Shown here piece after piece: positions 10,885 through 19,327 of a stretch of DNA of 64,000 bases; the first letter of the stretch is position 1; the number at the start of each line of letters is the position of its first letter. Under the pieces are notes generated by a model. The model was given only the letters and a program-made list of their open reading frames with translations. It did no database searches and was not told the DNA's origin. The translations under genes and the position numbers were made by a program. Origin of the DNA: Ariolimax columbianus (Eukaryota > Mollusca > Gastropoda > Stylommatophora > Arionidae); assembly GCA_036924085.1 (NCBI GenBank), contig JAVGWX010000018.1, positions 21,712,464-21,776,463 on the forward strand, in the 5' to 3' direction.

Positions 10885-11280
10885 AGAAATAGAGTGTCCT
10901 GATATCAGGTAGCATCAATATGAAAGTAATCATGGCCACGTGTGTCTGGAATGTTGTACGGTTCGGAAACATGGATATTATATTTTTTTTGAAAGACGTT
11001 TAGGTTCTTGAAGGCTTTGGACTGGTGGAGAAAATTAAACAAGGGTTTTGGCGGAAGTGGAGTGTAAAGAGAGCTGCTACAAAAGATATAAATAACAACG
11101 ATTGGACTGGCTTAGTCACAACTTACGTCAGAAGGTCTCAGTGAAGAAAGTCTTGGAAGGCAGAACACGAAAAGAGAGAGGAAGCAGACCCCGCAATACC
11201 TTTGTGACACAAGTATGCAGAGATCTGGTAGTGAAGATTTATGCAGAGGTGAAAAGTGACAAGAAGAAATGAAAAGGCAG
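10885..11280 (+). mobile_element. LINE remnant, C-terminal region
   Basis: Plus-strand frames include VLYGSETWIL, RLDWLSHNLRQKVS, LEGRTRKERGSRPRNTFVTQ and QVCRDLVVKIYAEVKSD. This matches the tail of an RTE-like ORF2 (YG-ETW, RR--W-GH--R, GR--RGRPR--W-DQV--DL). Several frames must be joined, so it is inactive. Confidence 0.65.
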
Positions 11281-11369
11281 AATCATGAGCTTGCAAACCA
11301 GTATCAGGAGTGAATGGCTTGATGATGACGATGGAGCCGGGGTCTCAAAACCAGTCCCAGAACTGAATG

Positions 11370-11455
11370 ATTTAATAACGTAACTTTATGTCTTTATACT
11401 GCTTTAGAAGACTCTACAGAGTATGTATACAACCAGTTTCTTGGAGGGTTGTTTA
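11370..11455 (-). mobile_element. CR1-like LINE 3' end, solo fragment
   Basis: Antisense copy of the CR1-like 3' terminus found at 53900-54156: GGTTGTATACA, the GTCTTCTAAA block and TATAAAGACATAAAGTTA. Only the 3'-most ~85 bp is present. Confidence 0.7.
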
Positions 11456-11479
11456 ACCAATACGCAAGTCCATCTTAAT

Positions 11480-12245
11480 AGATATGAGAACCATGATTGC
11501 AAAATTTGCTGATGACACAAAACTATGCAGTAGTGTTTCATCTAAAGCGGAAGTGGATATATTGAGGTCGGATTTAGATAAAATACGAGAATGGTCTGTA
11601 AGCTGGCAAATGGAGTTTAATGTAGATAAATGTACAGTCATCCACATGGGTAGATCCAATATGGAACATAATTACATAATGGGAGAGAACAATATTAGAA
11701 AGATGGATAAGGAAAGGGACCTAGGGATTATAATAGACCATACAGGAAAGGTGAGTGAGCAAGTTAAGGTAGCAGTGAAAACGGCAAATGCAACGTTAGG
11801 TATGAAAAAAAGAAATATTAAACATAGGAGCAAGGAAGTGATAGTCAAACTGTATAAAGCTTTAGTTAGACCTAGATTGGAGTACTGTATACAGGTGTGG
11901 AGTCCTTATCATAGAAAGGAGATAAACATGCTGGAAAGAATAAAGAAAAGAGCGACAAAGATGATATTGGGATTCCAGAATTACAGTTATGAGGAAAGAC
12001 TCAGATAAACCGGCCTACAGTGTCTAGAAGAGAGAAGAATTTGTGGTGACTTAATACAGGTTTATAAGATGATCAGAGGAATGGATAAATTAGACTATAA
12101 CAAGTTTTCTAACATACAACCACCCATAATAACAAGAGGGCATAGCTACAAGCTGACTAAAGAGAGGTCCAGGTTAGATATTAGGAAATATTTTTTTAGT
12201 CAGAGAGTGGTGTCTGCTTGGAATGCATTGCCAGAGGAGGCAGGG
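11480..12245 (+). mobile_element. CR1-like LINE, RT C-terminal half
   Basis: A 174-codon frame begins just before the RT catalytic motif (KFADDTKLCSSV). It continues through WQMEFNVDKCTVIHMG, RDLGIIIDHTGKVSEQVKVA, LYKALVRPRLEYCIQVWSPY and MLERIKKRATKMI, the thumb and connection region of CR1/Rex-type LINEs. A single TAA at about 12006 interrupts an otherwise continuous frame that carries on to FFSQRVVSAWNALPEEA near 12240. It is 5'-truncated before the FADD block and loses homology after 12245. A close relative lies at 53350-54156. Confidence 0.85.
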
Positions 12246-12409
12246 CTTTACTATAGTCGCTTCTCTATGCTTCGTAGGGAGGAGTTAATAATGAAAGAAC
12301 GTTGTCATGACTTCTTGTTGTGTCTTACATTATGATTGTTGTCTTCTTGATTGTATCGTACTCTGGTGAGCCAAGAGTAATCATGGTAAGATACTTACTT
12401 CCCTTGTCT

Positions 12410-12780
12410 GAGCACCACGTCATACAGTATGCATCTAGAGTTCTGCGACATGGAGAACCTTGTCATTTGTCTCAGCATGTCGCACCTATTGCATGCTTAC
12501 TGGATGTTTGGGCAGGTCATCAGAAGGTCAGGGTCTTGTATTGCGCCACGGTCAGATGCATCATCATCGGTGAATCCCCATCGTTTCATATTCCTCTTGC
12601 ACCGGGATACAGCAGTTCGGAGTCTATTCACCGACTTCCATGTTGTGTATGGTAGATGGAGGACACGAAAGAAGCCTTCACGAAAACTGCAGTTGCCATT
12701 GACATCGAGCGTCCTCTGCAAAAGGCTTCCATCTACTAATTCTTTCAATACATTCGTTCTTTGTCGACCTGTACTTCTAT
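12410..12780 (-). mobile_element. LINE remnant, C-terminal His/Cys tail (K1)
   Basis: Minus strand: TWKSVNRLRTAVSRCKRNMK, then RWGF and GAIQDPDLLMTCPNIQ. This fits the N-RLRTGV-R-K--M--WGF---C-CG---TMEHLL-CP tail of Jockey-like ORF2, with Cys residues lost. The fragment at 18910-19210 is a second copy of the same family. Confidence 0.7.
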
Positions 12781-12879
12781 AGAAGCAGATGCCCCAGCTC
12801 CGGTATGAGCTGGATTTAGCCGGGTGAAGGGTTTCCTGTTTAGCGGGCTAGGCTCGAGCAGCTTAATACTCCGCTGCAT

Positions 12880-13015
12880 TGGAGCAAGTGCTAACGGAGG
12901 GTGGTTAACCGATGTACAAGTCCATCCTAATAGACTCAAACACTACAGCAAAGTAGACCCGGAGCCTGTTTGGTGCCATCTATGCTGCTCTAAACAAACC
13001 ACTTAACCATGGCTG
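12880..13015. repeat. Dispersed repeat J, copy 1
   Basis: Shares AGTCCATCCTAATAGACTC, AAAGTAGACCCG and the downstream GCCATCTAT / AACAAA blocks with 55205-55315. A shorter piece occurs at 11456-11482. Origin unknown. Confidence 0.6.
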
Positions 13016-13309
13016 GTGTTATGCCACGGCACATAGGTTCAATACCAAAAATTAAAAATGGTCAGGTGAGATACAGTCAAGTCAACAGAGTGGGGATTTA
13101 CACTGTAATCACCATAGTCCTTATCTTACTGGGAAACCTCGCAATGCACACAAAAAATGTTAGGTAGACAATGGTTCACGTTCTCAAGCAATCTTTGAAG
13201 AGAAGCAACTGTCACCTGCTTCGAAGAGAAACACTGTGAAGACTAAACTCAATTCATCACGGATATCTGAGAACAACACAACTTATGCAAAGATAAATTG
13301 GAGTAAAAA
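13016..13309. other. Intergenic, nothing recognised
   Basis: No coding or repeat signal seen. Confidence 0.4.
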
Positions 13310-14300
13310 TAAAATTGGCAACGAAAAAATATTTTGGATTAAAACAGCAAAAATATATAGGATTTGAAATTGCAAAAATGTTTTGGTGTAAAAATTGAAG
13401 AAAAAACAATATTTATTAGAATTTAAAAAAAAAAATTGAAATGGCATACACATATACAAGTTAAAATACCAAAAAAATATAAAAATAAATTAGCAATAAT
13501 ATTTAAAAAAAAAGTGAAAAATTGGTTAAAATATAAAATTGTAAAAATAGCACAAATATGTAGGAGTAAAAATTGAAAAAAATGCATTGAAGTAAAAAAT
13601 TGCTAAAATATGTATGATTATAAATGGCAAATATGTTTATCATTAAAATTGTAAAAAATGTAAAGGAGTAAAAATTTCCAAGCTATAAGGGAGTGAAAAT
13701 TGTCAAAAATGCGGAGGAGTAAAAATTGCTTAATTATATTGGATAACTATATTGGATAATATATATTATAATGAATTAAAACTACTAACATTTTTTATTA
13801 GTAAAATTGGCAATACAATATATAAGTAAATTTTTTTTTTAATGTATAGGAATAAAATGGCAAAATTTATATTGGAGTCAATATAGCGAACATAAAAATG
13901 GCAAAAATATATTAAAGTGAAATTTGCAAAAATTAAAATGACCAAAAATATTGGCGTAAAAATTGCAAATATATATATATATGAATAAAAATTGCCAACG
14001 TAAATAGAAGATACATTTACAAGAGTAAAAATTGCAAAAAATATTTAGGGGTTAAAATTGCAAAAAATATGTAGGGGTTAAAATTGCAACAAGATATATT
14101 GCACAAATATATAGGAGTTATAATGACAAAATTAGATAGAAGAAGCAATTCTATAAATATTAAGAAATTAAAATTGCAAAACTAATATACAGAAATAAAA
14201 TTTGCAAAAAAATTAGCTACAATAGCAAATATTTGAGTAAATGTGCGAAAGTACATAGGAGTAAAATTTGCTAAATTATACGGGAACAAAGATTGCAAAA
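13310..14300. repeat. AT-rich degenerate tandem array
   Basis: About 1 kb of very AT-rich DNA built from variants of TAAAATTGCAAAAATATATAG and GGAGTAAAAATTGCAAAA, at irregular spacing of about 25-40 bp. It is far more diverged than the other arrays, so it is probably older. Confidence 0.75.
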
Positions 14301-14823
14301 ATGCCCAAACTTACTTTCTCGCTCTTACCCCATGTCTGGAAGGTTGCAGTGCCATATTTCTCTAATCCATTTTCGGATCAGGTTGTACGGCACATAATAG
14401 GTTTAATGATACCGGCATTTTGATCAAAAGCTAAGATTTGGGACAATGAAGGTGTAGACATTATGACGAGATATGCTGAGTTGTATGTTGAGCAATGAAA
14501 ATACGATTTTAGAAAGCCAAATTCAACCCTCTAAGCTCTGCCTTCGAACAAATACCAGATTGCCAGACCTGTATGTGTTCCAAGAGCGAATACACTAGAA
14601 AACTGCAAAGCAAGGAAGTTCTCTTTCGTCTTCATATTGCAAAGAACTATTGTTCCTGAGTCAATGTAATCATCATTATATTTAAGAAGGAGTGGCGGTT
14701 TTGTGTGTATGTCTAGATAGAAAGTTAGGGCATTTGATGAATGTGTGTGGGAATGATCTATTGGTGGGGGGTCTGATATAAGTGATTCAGGCCCAATTTG
14801 TTTCTGTTGGTATTCGTGGCTAA
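14301..14823. other. Intergenic, nothing recognised
   Basis: Unique-looking sequence. The long minus-strand ORF that crosses it is mainly read-through of the adjoining 30-bp array. Confidence 0.5.
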
Positions 14824-15590
14824 TAGCATCTTTCTCCCAAGGTGTCAATACAGTAAAGGTTTCCTCCCAAGGTGTCAATACAGTGAAGGTTTCCTCCCAA
14901 GGTGCCAATACAGTGAAGGTTTCCTCCCAAGGTATCAATACAGTGAAGGTTTTCTCCCAAGGTGTCAATACAGCGAAGGTTTTCTCCCAAGGTGTTAATA
15001 CAGTGAAGGTTTCCTCCCAAGGTGTTAATACAGTGAAGGTTTCCTCCCAAGGTATCAATACAGTGAAGGTTTTCTCCCAAGGTGTTAATACAGTGAAGGT
15101 TTCCTCCCAAGGTGTCAATACACTGAAGGTTTCCTCCCAAGGTGTCAATACAGTGAAGGTTTCCTCCCAAGGTATCAATACAGTGAAGGTTTTCTCCCAA
15201 AGTGTTAATACAGTGAAGGTTTTCTCCCAAAATGTGTTAATACAGTGAAGGTTTCCTCCAAAGGTGTCAATACAGTGAAGGTTTCCTTCCAAGGTATCAA
15301 TACAGTGAAGGTTTCCTCCCAAGGTGTCAATACAGTGAAGGTTTCCTCCAAAGGTGTCAATACAGTGAAGGTTTCCTCCCAAGATATCAATACAGTGAAG
15401 GTTTTCTCCCAAGGTGTTAATACGGTGAAGTTTTCTCCCAAAGTGTCAATTCAGTGAAGGTTTCCTCCAAAGGTGTCAATACAGTGAAGGCTTTATCCCC
15501 AGGTGTCAATACAGTGAAGATTTTATCCCAAGGTGTCAATACAGTGAAGGTTTCCTACCAAGGTGTCAATTGCAGTGAAGGTTTTCACAT
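14824..15590. repeat. 30-bp minisatellite, about 25 copies
   Basis: Unit CCAAGGTGTCAATACAGTGA plus AGGTTTCCTC, with point variants (GTGTTAAT, GTATCAAT, TTTTCTCC). The 30-bp period keeps frames open on both strands. The peptides (for example VKVSSQGVNT) simply mirror the DNA repeat. Confidence 0.97.
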
Positions 15591-16146
15591 TTCTATTAAA
15601 GAATAAAGGGACCGAATGAAACTGTAAAACTCCAATTAACAGAAAGTATGGTGATAAGTCAGTAAATTGGTCACGAAGAACTATTTTGAGAAACAAATTT
15701 AAATAAGATACTCTCCCTGAAATCCGAACTGAGCCTTTACATATCCTGCGTCATTTCAATTAATCTGTGAGGCTCCAAAACATAGACATTCTTATAAGGA
15801 GATCAGAAGAGTTTTGAAGCCGTCAAGAGCGCAATTTTGGAATCCATCTGTTTAACCTGGTTACCAACTATGCTGAACCGTCGCCGTTACACTTATCATT
15901 GGTCATTTGCCGTCCATCTTCCTCCTCCTCCTCCCCTTCCCAGATCTCCCGACCCATCAGATCCTGCACCTGGCTGTCGAAATCAAAGATGGGAAAATAC
16001 ATCGTCCCGCATGGGGGAATCCGGGATCGCCTATGGAAAACCTAACTGTAATAAACGCCCGAATACCATCAGAACTATACGTCTCTTGTACCTCGGTCAT
16101 CAATTACTGTCACAAACGATCGATGCGAAGGGCCTTGGTGACATTA
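15591..16146. other. Intergenic, possible retroposon body
   Basis: No clear coding signal. The right end, GACATTAAAGG directly before an (ATT)n tract, looks like a retroposon 3' end, but I found no second copy to confirm it. Confidence 0.35.
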
Positions 16147-16150
16147 AAGG

Positions 16151-16191
<41 letters not shown>
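16147..16191. repeat. (ATT)n microsatellite
   Basis: About 15 ATT units. Possibly the 3' tail of whatever lies upstream. Confidence 0.95.
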
Positions 16192-16384
16192 TTTTGTACG
16201 ATTTCCCGATATTGGATACCACTAGAAAATAGAAATGTTTGGATAACCAGACAGAATGAACTGAGAAAACAGCAGACGTACTTGGAACCGTTCGTTAATG
16301 TGGTTGCTGCCTGATGCTTTTCACGCCAAGCGTTTCGCTATGGACGAACGTCCACGGGTAGGCGGTCCCAGCGCATATCACAGG

Positions 16385-16482
16385 GCGTACGTACTGTTCG
16401 GACGTACTGTTCGGACGTTGTTCGGACGTACTGTTCGGACGTTGTTCGGACGATTTTCGGACGTGCTGTTCGGACGTACTGT
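16385..16482. repeat. Short GGACGT-based tandem array
   Basis: Repeats of TTCGGACGTACTG and TTCGGACGTTG alternate for about 100 bp. Confidence 0.85.
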
Positions 16483-16505
16483 TATCGATCCGCGTAATTA
16501 GCGAG

Positions 16506-16745
16506 CTGGCGTTGCATCTGAGTGGCCCAGGGTTCATTCCCGAGTTGAGCCGGACATGATTTTTCAGACCGCAACGGAACCCGAGTCGACCCAGCCTTAA
16601 AGGGGTACCGGTTCAGTCCGGGAAGTTACAGCGGAGAGGGAGAGGAGATGGCTACCGACCTCATATAGCCGAGCCTTTGAAATGTGAGATCGCTAAACAC
16701 CTCAGACCCCAATGGCAGTAATGCTATTGGTTTCTTTACGTTTTT
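16506..16745 (+). mobile_element. tRNA-derived SINE, family D, copy D1
   Basis: The head carries a Pol III B box-like GGGTTCATTCCC. Shared body blocks are CAGACCGCAACGG, GTCGACCCAGCCTTAAA, GGAGAGGAGATGGCTACCG, TTTGAAATGTGAGATCGCTA and GGCAGTAATGCTAT, and it ends near TTTCTTTACG. D2 at 36346-36625 preserves more of the tRNA-like 5' half, so the tRNA origin is best seen there. Confidence 0.8.
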
Positions 16746-17030
16746 TACTGTTCGGTTAAGAATTGAAGTTATTGCACATAGGTTAAACCACATATTCACA
16801 GTCCCACTGCGAAAATGGTAAAGATGGTTCGCGTAGATCGCTGGTTGTACACACTTCTGCATCGTCCTTTCAGGCGCGCCTCTCTACTGGACCTAAGTAT
16901 GATTTCAAAACATTTCAATCCGGTTAATCTATTGCATGTCTTCATCCAGGGTCCAGTCGCTGATCAACATCAATTTGCCACCTATATCATTAGGAAATGT
17001 TTCTACTACGGGTGTCGACAGGATGACAAA
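16746..17030. other. Intergenic, nothing recognised
   Basis: No coding or repeat signal seen. Confidence 0.4.
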
Positions 17031-17032
17031 TA

Positions 17033-17801
17033 CATGGTGTCCCACTCGCTACCAGCCCTTGGCTGTCCCTGATAAATTTATTTTAAACCAATGACCGAAT
17101 TCATTGAACTATTACATGGACCTACCTTCGTGTGTGGGTAGCATTATGAGTTCATAGAATAATAGCTGTATTTGGGTTAATGCAAACCCCAATGCTGTGC
17201 ATAAGATCCCTCGTACTGATAAGAAAATCGGCGTTTAGTGCGCTCTGTGAGGTGGTCGCATTATTGATCCCATCTTCTTCCATACAACGGTGGATACAGC
17301 AGCCTGAAGGGACATCTCCCATGAGTTTGTTAACTAGTGGACGAGGTAGAACTCCGTATCTAGCACTGTTTAGCAGGATGACGCCACATACCACACCTCA
17401 AATATCGGCATGGCTGAAACACCGCCCATCTTTGAAGATCGTGTCATTTCTAAGAGACTTTGACTACCTTACCCTACCTGATTTCTTCCAATGGGGCATG
17501 TTGAAAGGGAAAGTCTTTCTTAACAAGCCAATGAGTCTCAGGAACTACAAGAACATTGTCGGTGAGAAATTGAGTTAGTGACTCCTGATGCGTTTGTGAA
17601 TGTCTTCTGTAACATGGAAAGCCGTGTGCAGGCCTGCTTAGATGCTAATGGCAACCGCTTTCGACATTTGCAATGAACTAGTAAACTCATCATGTTCCCC
17701 CACACACCCAGGTATGTCCACGTTGAATTTTAATGAATTTTGTTTATTAGTTTAGAGATTTTCCGGGAAAAGCACGGGTCGGTAGCGAATTGGACACCTT
17801 G
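17033..17801 (+). mobile_element. Mariner-type DNA transposon with long TIRs, copy G1
   Basis: The left end CATGGTGTCCCACTCGCTAC and the inverted right end (reading CAAGGTGTCCAATTCGCTAC on the other strand) begin terminal inverted repeats. Similarity continues inward for roughly 100-120 bp (ACATGGACCTACCT / ACGTGGACATACCT, then TGTGTGGG and GATGAGTT). TA dinucleotides flank both ends (17031-17032 and 17802-17803), the Tc1/mariner hallmark. At 769 bp it is shorter than a typical full mariner, and only the C-terminal part of a transposase remains. A shorter relative is at 45735-46268. Confidence 0.85.
17180..17676 (+). pseudogene. Mariner-type transposase C-terminal fragment
   Basis: The frame from 17180 to 17578 contains PHTTPQISAWLKHRPSLKIV and then DYLTLPDFFQWGMLKGKVFL. 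This resembles the last catalytic region of mariner-like DDE/D transposases, where a catalytic acidic residue lies in the pattern PxDFFLWGxLKGKV. A frameshift just before 17578 leads into VTPDAFVNVFCNMESRVQAC and LDANGNRFRHLQ, the family's usual C-terminus, stopping at 17676. The first two catalytic aspartates are not recognisable, so the product cannot be active. The exact subfamily cannot be fixed without alignment. Confidence 0.75.
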
Positions 17802-17803
17802 TA

Positions 17804-18595
17804 TTCCATTCCTGCAAATCCCAACTTGACCAGGACAGTAGTATATCAACCCACAATCCTGAAGGTTAGAGGTCTGTATGACAACTTTCCTTTCAAGCCA
17901 TAGTCAGCCATGATGTACCTTTGCAAGAACGTATTGAGATTCAGAAACATTATAGATGTCTCAGATAGTCAGCCACCTCCGAGCCAAAGTCACAGCTTGG
18001 ATCTCCATTCTCGTATTGGAGGTTATTTAGGGTATGCACTGATCCATTCCACATCGACCCCGATTGCTGAATTAAATATATATCACTGTAGTGCAATTTA
18101 GGTTTCTCAGCAGGCTAAACCACTAAAGCAATCGATCCCCACCTCGTTAGCAATGTTACATTAACACGCCTATTTTCTAGATACACTTCGTGAATGTGAT
18201 GTGTGTCAGGGCCGGTACGTTTCACCCGATCCAAAAGCAATCCACTTAGCAGCCTGCACGTCAATGTCTTAAGCTGACAAGATCTCCAGTTGATTAGCCC
18301 AAGAGATTGCAATGTCTCTTACAAATAACCACCTCAAGAAAACTCTAACCTTTGTCAAGTGCAAAATTTAGAAGTACTGTATTGAGATTTTGTCAAAGTT
18401 TTTTTCTTCCGCGTTGAGGGTCGATTTTGAGTGCAGAAAAAGACAGCATCAGGGCAAAAAGAGCTACTTGGTGTGCAGTTTATATTGCCGGGTTCGATCA
18501 GGTCAGCTTTATGAAGGTAAACACATACACGGAGAGATGTGTCTGTTGAGCTGATGAGTACTATCTCAACATACTATTTTATATGGATATATAGA
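17804..18595. other. Intergenic, nothing recognised
   Basis: About 0.8 kb of apparently unique sequence with stops in all frames and no family recognised. Confidence 0.5.
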
Positions 18596-18715
18596 TATAA
18601 TGTATGTATTTTGTATGTATGTATGTATGTAAGTGGGGATTGTACATGTATGTGAGTGCATTTGTAAATGCCTTTGAATGTGTGTGTGTGCGGGCGTATA
18701 TGTGTGTATGTGGGA
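18596..18715. repeat. (TATG)n / (TG)n simple repeat
   Basis: ATGTATGTATGTATGTAAG near 18615-18635 and a TGTGTGTG-rich stretch to about 18710. Open frames here are read-through. Confidence 0.85.
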
Positions 18716-18739
18716 TCGCTGCGTTCGAAAAATAAGGAT

Positions 18740-18850
18740 CCCGCATGAGCGAAAACCGTGGACAATCGAATCCCACAAGTTTCTAGCAACCCCGGGCCTC
18801 ATGGAAGGTGAGACCAAAGCGCCTGCATCCTGAGCTACTGTCATTCGTCA
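18740..18850 (-). mobile_element. Possible tRNA-like SINE head
   Basis: The minus strand reads GTAGCTCAGGATGCAGGCGC, a good match to a Pol III A box. About 48 nt later comes GGGATTCGATTGTCC, resembling a B box. The spacing is longer than in a tRNA and no tail or second copy was found, so this is tentative. Confidence 0.35.
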
Positions 18851-18909
18851 TGACATGCCTTGCCACTCGTCCAAGGTAGAAGTCTATCACTGGTTCTTCC
18901 TCACTCTGA

Positions 18910-19210
18910 TCCAAATACAGTGAAGTTACTTACTTACTTACCCTGTCCTAGGCACTACGTCACACTTCATGTTTCCAGTATTCGGCCACGTGGATTGCCC
19001 TGTCACTGGCACTCAGCAGGTCATCCATGCTACAAGTCTCCGGGAGGTTTGCGCAGAGCATCAGATGGTCTTGGTCTTGTGTTACTCCACATTCGCAGGT
19101 TTCATTATATCTGTATCCCCATATTTTCAGGTTTTTCCTGCATCATGATACACCAATTCGAAGTCTATTTAGTGACTTCCATGTTGCGTAGGGCAGGAGA
19201 TATCCAGGCA
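18910..19210 (-). mobile_element. LINE remnant, C-terminal His/Cys tail (K2)
   Basis: The minus strand gives SLNRLRIGVSRCRKNLKIWG, YRYNETCECGVTQDQDHLML and CANLPETCSMDDLLSASDRA. The C-x-C...H...C knuckle (CECG...HLMLC) is intact here, unlike in copy K1 at 12410-12780. This is the extreme C-terminus of a Jockey-like ORF2, with nothing upstream preserved. Confidence 0.75.
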
Positions 19211-19248
19211 CAGGTTTCCCATGTAACTCGATCAGAAAAGACTGTTTC

Positions 19249-19327
19249 CTTCTTCTTCTTCTTCTTCTTCTTCTTCTTTTTCTTCTTCTTCTTCTTCTTC
19301 TTCTTCTTCTTCTTCTTCTTCTTCTTC
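19249..19327 (-). repeat. (CTT)n tract: GAA tail of the adjacent LINE
   Basis: About 80 bp of CTT (GAA on the minus strand). It follows the LINE stop codon after only some 15 nt (TTGACAGCGTACGAAGAAG), so it is best read as that LINE's 3' tail, possibly expanded since insertion. Confidence 0.8.

Noticed and set aside
14531..15457. 293-codon ORF with a repeated ten-residue motif
   Set aside because: The repeated part is the 30-bp minisatellite, and the remaining tail shows no recognisable domain.
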